DNA of 26,362 bases from Syntrophaceae bacterium UBA6252 (GTDB lineage Bacteria; Desulfobacterota; Syntrophia; Syntrophales; UBA6807): positions 47,473 to 73,834 of the forward strand of contig DJVQ01000060.1 in the NCBI GenBank assembly GCA_002441265.1, in the 5' to 3' direction. Positions within the stretch are counted from its first letter, which is position 1. The number at the start of each line of letters is the position of its first letter. This document shows, one piece after another, positions 16,331-23,472 of this stretch. Both the position numbers and the translations under genes were made by a program. The notes under the pieces were generated by a model. The model saw only the letters and a program-made list of their open reading frames with translations, searched no databases and was not told the origin of the DNA.

Positions 16331-17905
16331 TCATGGGGAGTCAGGGATTGTCCTGACTCCTTTTTTTCGAAAAGAAACTCCAAGCTTCCGCATTTTGCTT
16401 CTCAGTGTATTGGGATTGATTCCGAGCAGATTGGCGGCGCCATCGGTTCCATGAATTCTCCCACGGGTCAGTTCCAACGCCGCCCTGATATGTCTTGACA
16501 TGGCCTCATCGAGTGTGAGCATCAGGTTGCTCCCATTCGGCAGCCCTCGTTCATCCAGCGACTCCTCGGGCCACCGGAAATGCTTAAATGTCAATGCCCG
16601 ATTTCCATTCGGTCCCCTGCTTCTTATCAATTCCCGTTCCACGAGATTTTCAAGTTCCCGGACATTCCCCGGCCAGTGGTAATCTTTCAGTCGTTCCATC
16701 GCAGTGGAGGACAGTGGCGGAGGGGTATGAACTTTCAGCTCCCTGGATTTCGTTTCAATAAAATGATGAATCAACGCGGGAATGTCCCCTTGGCGATATC
16801 TCAAAGGTGGAATCATGACAGGAAAGACATTGAGTCTGTACCAGAGGTCTTCCCGGAACTTTCCGGCATGAACCATGTCTTCCAGGTTTCTATGGGTAGC
16901 GGCGATCACACGGATATCAACCGTGATTGTCACGTTGCCGCCCACACGTTCGATTTCCCTGTTCTGCAAAACTCTCAGCAGTCTTACCTGGATGGACGGG
17001 GGAAGCTCGGCAACCTCGTCCAGGAAGATGGTTCCTTTGTTCGCCCGCTCAAAACGACCCTTCTTCTGGGCAATGGCTCCTGTGAAAGCACCTCTTTCAT
17101 GCCCGAAAAGTTCACTGTCCATCAGGTTCTCCGGGATGGCCCCGCAGTTTACCTTGACGAAGGGTCCCCCCTTGCGGGGAGATGCGTAATGAATGGCATT
17201 GGCGATTACCTCCTTGCCGACCCCGGTTTCTCCTAAAAGGAGGACAGGATTCTTCAGAGATGCCACCTGTCTTACCATCTCCATCACTTCTTTCAGACCG
17301 CTGTCTGCGCCGATGATTTCATCTTTCGAGCTGTGCCGCAGCTCCCGGGCAAGGGCTTGATTTTCAGCATCCACGATATCTTTCAGTTTGACCACTTCCC
17401 GATAGCGCAGTGCGTTGGATACGGCGATATTGAAAGGTTCCCTGAGTTGCGCGACAAGACAGGAGTGTGATGTGTCATACCTTCCTTTCCCTTCAGCCAG
17501 GAAAATGACGGAACCCAGAAGGATGCCTTCTATCACAAGGTTCATGTACATGATGGAGGTTGTTGACAGCTTTGCCAATTGAGACAGTATGGACGCTGCC
17601 GGGTGCAAGTCGAGCCGGTCCAGAATTTTAATCTCCTGCCATGCCGCCACATCCATGTTGACTTTACGGAGGGCCTCCTCCGACAGGGGTTTCGGGGAAA
17701 AAGGTTTCTGAATCCCCTGAATGTCGACCCTTGCGATGTTGTGGATCAGTCCCAAACGCGGATCGAAAAGAGTAAGGAGCATCTGGAACACGGGCAGTTC
17801 GTTCCTGAGGTAGGAAAAACAATTGAACAATGCTTTTTCGATATCGAGACTGCTGCAGAGCCTTAAAGTCGCCTGCCTGAAAAAATCTTTTCCACTCTTT
17901 CTCAT
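16331..17905 (-). CDS. Sigma-54-dependent transcriptional activator (GAF-AAA+-Fis HTH)
   Basis: A 524-residue bacterial enhancer-binding protein. The N-terminal 170 residues resemble a GAF sensor domain. The central AAA+ domain (about 195-430) has Walker A GETGVGKE (225-232), the sigma-54-contacting GAFTGA loop (272-277), Walker B GTIFLDEVAEL and the arginine-finger region FREDLWYRLNVFPV. The C-terminus has a Fis-type helix-turn-helix (GTDGAANLLGINPNTLRSKM). There is no receiver domain, so it probably responds to a small ligand or redox signal and not to a kinase. GAGGAGGG lies 11 bases upstream of the ATG. It is divergent from the YaaH-family transporter gene, and the space between them contains a near-consensus sigma-54 promoter, so that transporter is its likely target. 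Its last codons contain a terminator hairpin that works on the other strand. Confidence 0.93.
   Translation of the reverse strand: MRKSGKDFFRQATLRLCSSLDIEKALFNCFSYLRNELPVFQMLLTLFDPRLGLIHNIARVDIQGIQKPFSPKPLSEEALRKVNMDVAAWQEIKILDRLDLHPAASILSQLAKLSTTSIMYMNLVIEGILLGSVIFLAEGKGRYDTSHSCLVAQLREPFNIAVSNALRYREVVKLKDIVDAENQALARELRHSSKDEIIGADSGLKEVMEMVRQVASLKNPVLLLGETGVGKEVIANAIHYASPRKGGPFVKVNCGAIPENLMDSELFGHERGAFTGAIAQKKGRFERANKGTIFLDEVAELPPSIQVRLLRVLQNREIERVGGNVTITVDIRVIAATHRNLEDMVHAGKFREDLWYRLNVFPVMIPPLRYRQGDIPALIHHFIETKSRELKVHTPPPLSSTAMERLKDYHWPGNVRELENLVERELIRSRGPNGNRALTFKHFRWPEESLDERGLPNGSNLMLTLDEAMSRHIRAALELTRGRIHGTDGAANLLGINPNTLRSKMRKLGVSFRKKGVRTIPDSP
16337..16367 (+). terminator. Rho-independent terminator for the plus-strand surface protein gene
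   Basis: GGAGTCAGG (16337-16345) pairs perfectly with CCTGACTCC (16352-16360) over a 6-base loop and is followed by seven T (16361-16367). It ends transcription from the 15612 gene. It lies entirely inside the last codons of the convergent sigma-54 activator gene. Confidence 0.85.
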
Positions 17906-18052
17906 GCGCGAATTTTCCCTCCTCGTGCAGGAACCACCCCAAAATATGCGACATATAACGCAGATTGTTTCATATCACAATTTCTTTTGTGAAATATCAT
18001 CAATAACACACTGTGGAATTATTAATTATCAGACATTACGTAATATTTTTTC

Positions 18053-18068
18053 TGGCACGCTTTTGGAT
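18053..18068 (+). promoter_or_regulatory. Near-consensus sigma-54 promoter of the transporter gene
   Basis: TGGCACG (18053-18059) is a perfect -24 element. The -12 region reads TTTTGGAT in place of TTGCA. With the standard GG-N10 spacing the conserved GC becomes GA. With one base less a GG appears. The position next to a divergent sigma-54 activator gene raises the likelihood. The leader to the start at 18266 would be about 185 bases. Confidence 0.5.
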
Positions 18069-18094
18069 TACTTGAAGTTGGAGAGAGAGACGTG

Positions 18095-18181
18095 ATGCAC
18101 ATGGTTCATGTTTTTATGTCGCTATGGAGCGCCAAAGCGATGCCAAGGGAAAGGGGGGATGTGTGGAGCGATAAAAAGTGA
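18095..18181 (+). CDS. Possible 28-residue leader ORF upstream of the transporter
   Basis: An ATG at 18095 is preceded by GGAGAGAGAGACGTG and opens 28 codons (MHMVHVFMSLWSAKAMPRER, then a short acidic/basic end) to TGA at 18179-18181. It would be the first translated frame of a transcript from the sigma-54 promoter. No family is recognised and chance is possible. Confidence 0.2.
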   Translation: MHMVHVFMSLWSAKAMPRERGDVWSDKK

Positions 18182-18265
18182 AAACGTGGGACTGTGAAGG
18201 TCCGAATTCGGGGGTTTGGTGATTTTTCAATGAAACATTCATGAAATGAAAAGGAGGGCTCATTG

Positions 18266-18862
18266 ATGGCACATACACAACATACTTTTGCTACGCCGGG
18301 TCCCGCAGGGCTTGCCGCTCTTGCTGTAGCGTGCTTCGGTTTCGGCGCCGTTTTTCTTGGCAAGGTGGGTCTGGGCGGGCTTCCGCTTCTGGCTGCCTGG
18401 CTCGTCGGGGGTGGGGTCGTACAGTACACGACGGGGGTTATGGAACTGAAGGACCACAACATCGTCGGCGGTAACGTGTTTCTCTTTTTCGCGGCCTTCT
18501 TCATGTTCGCCGCGGCGCTCAGCGTTTTCGCCAAATTCATGCTCCTCACCTTCAACCTGAAACCCCTTTCCTACGTGGAAGGCTGGTGCTGGATGGCCGG
18601 AGCCGGTTACCTCACGCTTGTCACCCCCTCGTACTTCAAGTCAAACAAGGCCATCGCCATCCTTGTTATTCTTGTCGACGTGGCTCTCTGGGTCATCGTG
18701 ACCCTGGATCTTGGGATTGCCGATCCCGCTGTCTGGAAGCCCATCGTGGGTTACCTTCTCATCATCGCTGGCTGGATCGGCATTTATCTTGCCGGGGCCG
18801 TTGTCTGCAACACGGTCTTCGGTAAAACGATATACCCCGTGCCCTCGCCATTCATCAAATAA
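18266..18862 (+). CDS. GPR1/FUN34/YaaH-family (acetate/succinate permease-like) transporter
   Basis: A 198-residue membrane protein with six predicted helices. The N-terminal FATPGPAGLAALAVACFGFG matches the NPAPLGL-type signature of the YaaH/SatP family, and GGGVVQYTTGVMELKDHNI fits the conserved loop after the second helix. Known members move acetate or succinate with protons. In a syntroph or fermenter, acetate export or uptake would be the likely role, but the substrate is inferred. The start at 18266 is set by AAGGAGG with an 8-base spacer. It is monocistronic, with a strong terminator at 18899-18928, and probably under the divergent sigma-54 activator. Confidence 0.85.
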   Translation: MAHTQHTFATPGPAGLAALAVACFGFGAVFLGKVGLGGLPLLAAWLVGGGVVQYTTGVMELKDHNIVGGNVFLFFAAFFMFAAALSVFAKFMLLTFNLKPLSYVEGWCWMAGAGYLTLVTPSYFKSNKAIAILVILVDVALWVIVTLDLGIADPAVWKPIVGYLLIIAGWIGIYLAGAVVCNTVFGKTIYPVPSPFIK

Positions 18863-18898
18863 CTGAAAGAGCCGATTGATTGGCTCTTCGGCGCTTCC

Positions 18899-18928
18899 GG
18901 GCAGGAGTTTCCACTCCTGCCCTTTTTT
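18899..18928 (+). terminator. Rho-independent terminator after the transporter gene
   Basis: GGGCAGGAGT (18899-18908) pairs with ACTCCTGCCC (18913-18922) over a 4-base loop, followed by six T. It is 37 bases after the stop of the transporter gene. Confidence 0.88.
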
Positions 18929-18933
18929 ATATC

Positions 18934-19308
18934 GTGCGCCCCCCGATTTGGGACAATCACGGCGCTGGAGGGAGATATCTGTTCCGTCGGTGGAACATCG
19001 ACTGCAACGACGCCGGCTGGTCCTGCGACCACGGGATCGCCAGGGTCTGGGTCCGGATCACGGTAGGTACCGTGATTCATACCTTCGTCGTTTACATGAG
19101 CCCCCTCGGGATGTCGGAAGGGTATCCCTCCAGTCCCCCGGGTTTCACGGCGGAGACCGTGGGAAAGGGGGTTATCGAGATTGACCTGCGGGAACGGCTT
19201 TCTGAAGATGGAGTGTTCTCGAACATCTACATTGACCTGTCGAACCAGGATGCGGACGGGGATCTCCTGACCGGGACAATAGGCTTTCTGACCCTCTGCC
19301 CGAAGTAG
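18934..19308 (+). pseudogene. Gene fragment of unknown function, no credible start
   Basis: An open frame of about 125 codons with coding-like composition (GVIEIDLRERLSEDGVFSNI, then YIDLSNQDADGD). The frame reads back through the transporter terminator, so no start with a ribosome binding site is available. The first plausible codon is a GTG at 18934. The sequence has a beta-rich, secreted-protein look and two cysteine pairs, but I recognise no family. I interpret it as the 3' part of a gene that lost its beginning. It could also be chance in GC-rich DNA. Confidence 0.35.
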
Positions 19309-19556
19309 TGAAAAATATGCCATCTTTTTTGTGTAACGGCAAAAACGCTCTTCCTTCCTAAAATCAATGATTGACGACGCCTAAGAACGGTGCAAGAGTG
19401 CGAATGGCAATTCTAAGAAGTACTGTGCCACCGTTAGGAAACTGATCGCTGGATACAGAACAACAAACATCAACTTGTATAGCTGAAGAAACCGACCCAC
19501 TCGGCCAACTTGTCTAAGATTGCGCCTTAATCAACGGATGAAAAGGAAAGCTGTTC
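19309..19556. other. Intergenic region upstream of the acyltransferase gene
   Basis: About 250 bases without a gene. AACGGTG (near 19386) and CACCGTT (near 19430) form widely spaced inverted arms. No promoter is clear. Confidence 0.35.
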
Positions 19557-20231
19557 ATGATCACTGCGAAGGAAACAAAATATTTTTTTTTAAACACTGT
19601 TCTTACGTCGATTATTTTTTACTTTTTGGAGCTTTACACCAAGACCCTCCGCGTTCAGTTCGAAGGCACAGAGAAAATTCAGACGCATCTCGAAAACGAA
19701 GGGCGGGTCATCATTACCAGTTGGCACCAACGTTTTTTTGGTGGTTTTTATCTTCCACAGATCTTTAAGCGGTTGCCCTGCATCATGATCAGCCAGAGCC
19801 GAGACGGGGATTTCATTTCCAAGATCGTCCAGCGTATAGGATGGATACCAGTGAGGGGATCAAGCTCCCGAGGTGGTTCGGCAGCTCTTCGAGTCATGGT
19901 TCAAGGAGTAATCAAAAACCAAATAGGCGGCCATATTGTAGATGGTCCTAAAGGACCGCCTTGTATCATCAAGCCAGGCCTCATCTCATTAGCCTGGAGA
20001 ACTGGTGCAGTTATCTGCCCTGGTATCGTTTCCTATGAAAATGCCTGGACAATGAATAGCTGGGATCATTTCATGGTTCCCAAACCATTCAGCAAAGTTC
20101 TTTTTCGTTTTGGAAAGATTTCTTCCGTGCCCGAACTGAAGAGTGATGATCAGTTTGAATCTTTCCGCAAGGAAGTGGAAGATGACATGATCAAGGAGTA
20201 CAAAGCAGCAGATAACTATTGGAATAGATGA
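19557..20231 (+). CDS. DUF374-type lysophospholipid acyltransferase-like protein
   Basis: A 224-residue protein with an N-terminal hydrophobic helix (about 10-28) and the compact acyltransferase fold of the DUF374/COG2121 group, related to LPLATs and lipid A acyltransferases. Motifs in order are SWHQRFF (the WH-x-R motif that holds the catalytic histidine), ISQSRDGDFIS, RGSSSRGGSAAL, and VDGPKGPPCIIKPG. It probably acylates a lipid at the inner membrane, but the substrate is unknown. AAGGA lies about 9 bases before the ATG at 19557. It stands alone just before the degenerate repeats and repeat copy B. Confidence 0.85.
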   Translation: MITAKETKYFFLNTVLTSIIFYFLELYTKTLRVQFEGTEKIQTHLENEGRVIITSWHQRFFGGFYLPQIFKRLPCIMISQSRDGDFISKIVQRIGWIPVRGSSSRGGSAALRVMVQGVIKNQIGGHIVDGPKGPPCIIKPGLISLAWRTGAVICPGIVSYENAWTMNSWDHFMVPKPFSKVLFRFGKISSVPELKSDDQFESFRKEVEDDMIKEYKAADNYWNR

Positions 20232-20273
20232 CAAAAGCATCCCACTTCAGAAGACGAGCGGTCCCCAAAAACA

Positions 20274-20483
20274 CTGAACAAAGCCCCCATACAAACCTAC
20301 AGGCCCTGCCGGAATTGGCCCTGTAAAAGGCAAATATCGCGGTCTGCAAAAGCCCATCCACAAAAGTTTTCCCGCGGGTCGAAAAACTACCCTCTTCAAA
20401 CGCCCATCATCACAAGTCATTTCAGGAACGCTGTAAACGCCCTGATATCAAGGTTTCCGAGGCCGTCTGCAAAGGCCCACCAT
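20274..20483 (+). repeat. Cluster of six degenerate ~17-bp repeats
   Basis: Copies begin at 20274, 20321, 20344, 20394, 20431 and 20467 and share CTGYAAAnGCCCAtcAT with one to several mismatches (for example CTGCAAAAGCCCATC and CTTCAAACGCCCATC). Spacing is irregular (47, 23, 50, 37, 36), so it is not a CRISPR array. It lies beside the tRNA-half repeat, where arm-type integrase sites would be expected. The function is unknown. Confidence 0.5.
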
Positions 20484-20620
20484 TATTAAGTTACAGGCCG
20501 GAGTTTCAGGGTTCGGGATTTGCAAATGGAAAAAGAGCCGATTTGAGGCACGATTCTTGTGATTTTCGGACTGTCATTCTAAAGAATCCCCGGGTGGAAA
20601 TGTGGACAAACGTGGACACA

Positions 20621-20788
20621 ATAAAAAAGGCCTCCCGTTCGGGAGGCCTTGGTATTGGTACGCCTGGAGGGATTCGAACTCTCGACCCACGGATTAGAAG
20701 AGTGTTATTGATATCAACTAGATAGACCATGGTAAGGCATTGAAAAGGAAGATCAGGGACTTAACTGATTCTCAATTTTCGATGCCTT
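20621..20788 (-). repeat. tRNA-half repeat, copy B (candidate attachment-site remnant)
   Basis: Direct-orientation partner of 13571-13737. On the minus strand: a long hairpin (outer arms GGTAAGGCAT/ATGCCTTACC), a spacer, and the 3' half of a tRNA from the anticodon loop CTTCTAA (UCU, arginine-type) through GTGGGTCG and TTCGAATC to CCAGGCGTACCA (20700-20656). A perfect 11-bp terminator hairpin follows (20650-20640 with 20637-20627) with a T run. No matching 5' acceptor half exists nearby. The break at the anticodon loop is typical of tyrosine-recombinase attachment sites. Confidence 0.7.
20627..20650 (-). terminator. Terminator hairpin in repeat copy B
   Basis: Perfect 11-bp arms (20640-20650 and 20627-20637) with a 2-base loop, followed on the minus strand by a run of T. 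It resembles the native terminator of a tRNA gene. It would also stop minus-strand transcription leaving the AT-rich cluster. Confidence 0.8.
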
Positions 20789-20866
20789 ACCCATTTTTAG
20801 GCCATTTTCGGAGCAACTGGTCAAAATTTGGTCATCGCTTTTATTCTGACCAGATCGGTGAATATC

Positions 20867-21205
20867 TCAAATTCGTGTTAAATAATTCTCTATCATCGAA
20901 TATCTCTGAGGGTCTGTCTTTTTCGCAATAGCAACATTTTCTCTCAAGAGTTCCTCGCCTTCCTCCGTTAATATAATTGGGCTATCCTGTTTTGCGAAGT
21001 CCCAAAGAAGTAAATGTCCAACGAACTCTTCTACATTGTCGGAATAGAACCCTCCCGGTATTCTTTTAAAATAGATTCCTTCAATGTCGTCGAATTCATC
21101 CTTAATCTTTTTTAAGATATTCGAGACACCTTTGACCGTCGCGTAATTTCCACCTTTTTGTATTGATTTTGTCAACACTACTGAAATTACAATTTCTGGG
21201 TTCAT
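20867..21205 (-). CDS. Small YwgA/SocA-like protein of the HD cassette
   Basis: A 112-residue soluble protein of unknown function. The middle part GGFYSDNVEEFVGHLL followed by IILTEEGEELLREN resembles the GPYS-x-L...L and LTxxG elements of YwgA/SocA-type winged-helix proteins. From memory, Bacillus subtilis ywgA neighbours the HD-domain gene ywfO, the same pairing as here; I could not check this. The ATG is 1 base after the stop of the HD gene, and its ribosome binding site (GGAGGAGA) lies in the last codons of that gene, so the two are translationally linked. It may act as a regulator or antitoxin-like partner of the HD enzyme, which is inference. It is last in the cluster and ends near the tRNA-half repeat. 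Confidence 0.6.
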   Translation of the reverse strand: MNPEIVISVVLTKSIQKGGNYATVKGVSNILKKIKDEFDDIEGIYFKRIPGGFYSDNVEEFVGHLLLWDFAKQDSPIILTEEGEELLRENVAIAKKTDPQRYSMIENYLTRI

Positions 21206-21206
21206 T

Positions 21207-22862
21207 TCATCTCTCCTCCGTTAAATATTTAAACGCAAATTCTTTCGCATTTTCTTTCTCTTCTTTTGTACATCCACTATAGATAAATACTCTCACTCTA
21301 TTTCTCGCAGAACGTATTGAGCTAACTTCGTTCCTATTGCTCATTAGGTTTGGTACTTCTCGAATCTGTTTATAATCAAATCCCTTTCCATTAGGCACAA
21401 CAATATATGCGCTTTCTTCTTTCGTTTCGATAGTTTCATGCGAGGCTAGTACTATATGAATCTTCCATCTTTCTATACTTGCTTTTGCGGCGATATCACG
21501 TTCCCATGTTTCTGGAAGATCATAATAGGCTTCTCTTAAATCACCATAAGTCGTTTTTTTTGCAAATTCTTTTATTCTATCATTTTTTCTCGCAGGCGCT
21601 TCTTTTCGTTCTTTCTCTATGGTCTTTTCTGGTATCTCCCCATTTATTTCTTTATTATTCTCTTGGGTTTTTCGGTATCGTATTGTTAATAGTTCCTCAA
21701 ATTCCAAACCTCTTATGAGGTTTTTAATTATTTTAAAACAATCCATACCTTCCGTTGCGTACGAAAGTATTAGAGTTACTAGTTGCTGGTCTGTCAACAA
21801 TAGAATGTCTTCAAAATGATCGATAAGGTCGTATTCTTGAACAAAATTAATCAATGCCTTTTCAATCAGCCTATCACCACATACTTTTAGCCCATGCTCA
21901 TAGCAATACAAAAACATTATATCGCGGGCATAAAGAAGATGCTCTATATGTGGCATTGCGTTCACGTTATAAGCAAGGTTATATATACCATCGTCATCCT
22001 TAAATATGACCATGTTATGCAGCAAAGCCTCCACATTAATAAGGCCTTGGGTAAGTCCAGATGTATATGAATCGCGTAATATGTAATCAATCCGATCGAC
22101 ATCAAGTGCAGAATCTATTAGCTGACCAATGAGGTTGTTTAAACCATCGAGACTGCTTTTATCCATTTCTAATATTTCAATTACATTGTCAGGAACAAGA
22201 CAATTATCACCATAATACTTAATTTCTCCAATTAAATGTTTAAGGCAATCCCTTACATACTTCGGCGTATAGTATTTATCTAAATGCTTATATCCTTTTT
22301 TTATTTTCTTTTCTTCGAACAACGAGAAGCAGACATATTTGTCCAATGCGTGGCCAAAGGGCCCATGGCCGATGTCATGTAGTAAGGCTACAAGTTGAGC
22401 TGTACAAATAACTCTCTTTTGTGTTTCGTCGTCAAAAAAGTAATCCACAATTCCGTTTTTTGTGTATACCTTGCCTTGAGCAAACATTCTTCTCAACGCT
22501 TTCCTAATCAAATTCGAAGTCCCCAAAGAATGTGCCAACCGAGAGTGATTTGCCATCGGGTATGCAAAATAAGCAAAAGATAATTGATTGATATAATTCA
22601 TGCGCTGCACTAGAGGTGTGTGAAATATGTTTCGGAGTTCTGCAGGTAAATAAATATATTTAAAAACAGGATCCTCGTAACCATTGCTTGTCACTAGGGG
22701 AGTTATCATCGGCTTACCTGTCCGCCAACAGGAGGACAAGAGATTGATTGTCTCAATAACACCGTCTCGCGAAGAAGAAACATGTCGATTTCTAAGAGCA
22801 TTGCATTCTTCAGTTTTCTCTTTTAGAAGGGATAAGCCTAGTTCATCTATGATATTACCCAT
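21207..22862 (-). CDS. HD-domain phosphohydrolase (COG1078/SAMHD1-like dNTPase type)
   Basis: A 551-residue enzyme of the HD superfamily. The metal-binding set is complete: His 111 in SRLAHSLGTS, His 162-Asp 163 in ALLHDIGHGPFGHALD, and Asp 256 in ALDVDRIDYILRDSYTSGL. The N-terminal FHTPLVQRMNYINQLSFAYF is the usual lead-in. This layout is that of COG1078 and SAMHD1-like proteins, many of which cleave dNTPs to nucleosides and triphosphate. The C-terminal 200 residues, rich in Lys and Glu, are more variable. It overlaps the upstream membrane-protein gene by 8 bases (ATGGGTAA) and is 1 base from the downstream small gene, so the three form one translational unit. In a defence setting it could deplete dNTPs. 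No activity is proven here. Confidence 0.88.
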   Translation of the reverse strand: MGNIIDELGLSLLKEKTEECNALRNRHVSSSRDGVIETINLLSSCWRTGKPMITPLVTSNGYEDPVFKYIYLPAELRNIFHTPLVQRMNYINQLSFAYFAYPMANHSRLAHSLGTSNLIRKALRRMFAQGKVYTKNGIVDYFFDDETQKRVICTAQLVALLHDIGHGPFGHALDKYVCFSLFEEKKIKKGYKHLDKYYTPKYVRDCLKHLIGEIKYYGDNCLVPDNVIEILEMDKSSLDGLNNLIGQLIDSALDVDRIDYILRDSYTSGLTQGLINVEALLHNMVIFKDDDGIYNLAYNVNAMPHIEHLLYARDIMFLYCYEHGLKVCGDRLIEKALINFVQEYDLIDHFEDILLLTDQQLVTLILSYATEGMDCFKIIKNLIRGLEFEELLTIRYRKTQENNKEINGEIPEKTIEKERKEAPARKNDRIKEFAKKTTYGDLREAYYDLPETWERDIAAKASIERWKIHIVLASHETIETKEESAYIVVPNGKGFDYKQIREVPNLMSNRNEVSSIRSARNRVRVFIYSGCTKEEKENAKEFAFKYLTEER

Positions 22863-23253
22863 TTTTAATACTCCGATTAATTCTTTTTGTTCTCTCTTTT
22901 TTGAGAAGTCGCCACGCTACTCTATCGACATAATCGGCAGTTGGGTAAAAATTCATCAATTTGGGTCTCTCAGGCAAATTGTCTGAATTTACAAGAGCGG
23001 TTATAATATTTCCGCATGAAGTCTTTACTTTATCTTTATGGAAAAATGAAATTAAAAGGTAAATAATTTGAACCGTTATATGATACAAAATATATGTAGT
23101 TACTATGCTGGCTGCTAGTAAAAGAACGATATAGTACAACAATGAAAGATGAAGAAGATAATAATCTATAACTATTTTGGAAACAGCAATACTAGCGCCA
23201 AAGAAGATTGGTAATATATATTTTATCTGAGATGATTGCCGTATTAAAAACAT
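22855..23253 (-). CDS. Two-helix membrane protein of the HD cassette
   Basis: A 132-residue protein with two long hydrophobic segments (about residues 10-31 and 36-71, the second possibly two helices) and a basic cytoplasmic-looking C-terminus (RLLKKERTKRINRSIKNG). I recognise no family. The stop overlaps the ATG of the HD gene by 8 bases, implying coupled translation. A small membrane protein next to a nucleotide enzyme is a common arrangement in anti-phage modules, where it can disrupt the membrane, but here that is a hypothesis. The ribosome binding site before the ATG is weak. Confidence 0.65.
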   Translation of the reverse strand: MFLIRQSSQIKYILPIFFGASIAVSKIVIDYYLLHLSLLYYIVLLLAASIVTTYILYHITVQIIYLLISFFHKDKVKTSCGNIITALVNSDNLPERPKLMNFYPTADYVDRVAWRLLKKERTKRINRSIKNG

Positions 23254-23472
23254 TTTCTCATTGTTAATTCGTCACAAAGAAAGAATCTGCGGAGCAAAAA
23301 GAAAATTCTTTCATGTAATCGCCCAATGAAAGCACACTACATCGTTTTAGTGGTGCAATACGGCCACATCAGGTCATAATTAACCATAAAATTACGCTTC
23401 AGGAGCGTGAGCAACTTCTCTTACGTCATTGATATAAAGTCGATATTCAGATCACCTCCTCAGCGTTTTGCT
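23254..23472. other. Intergenic region with an orphan ribosome binding site
   Basis: About 220 bases between the deaminase and membrane-protein genes. The minus strand carries AGGAGGTGATC (23460-23450), an 11-base match to the ideal anti-16S sequence, but no frame of useful length follows. This may be the leftover start of a deleted gene. Confidence 0.4.

Larger units (their letters stand above)
17906..18265. other. Divergent regulatory region between the sigma-54 activator and the transporter
   Basis: It has an AT-rich core (about 17970-18050). It contains an imperfect inverted repeat ATATCACAA (17972-17980) / TTGTGAAATAT (17988-17998), a short palindrome CACACTGTG (18007-18015), the sigma-54-like promoter (18053-18068) and a short open frame (18095-18181). 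The CACA/TGTG half-sites could be enhancer sites for the activator. Confidence 0.5.
20232..20866. other. Junction region between GC-rich and AT-rich DNA
   Basis: This stretch has no protein gene. It holds a cluster of degenerate short repeats (20274-20483) and repeat copy B (20621-20788). To the right the base composition falls sharply. It looks like the boundary of an acquired element. Confidence 0.55.

Noticed and set aside
18106..18555. 149-codon minus-strand frame at the transporter start
   Set aside because: It is antisense to the transporter gene and its leader; the product is a Pro/Ser/Lys-rich composition artefact.
20274..20483. CRISPR array
   Set aside because: The repeats are degenerate and irregularly spaced; there is no uniform spacer length and no cas gene.
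20656..20700. Complete tRNA-Arg gene
   Set aside because: Only the 3' half is present; no complementary 5' acceptor strand or D-arm is found within a tRNA length, and the T-stem has a mismatch.
23450..23460. Fragment of a 16S rRNA gene (GATCACCTCCT)
   Set aside because: Only 11 bases match the 16S 3' end; the same sequence on the other strand is simply an ideal ribosome binding site.
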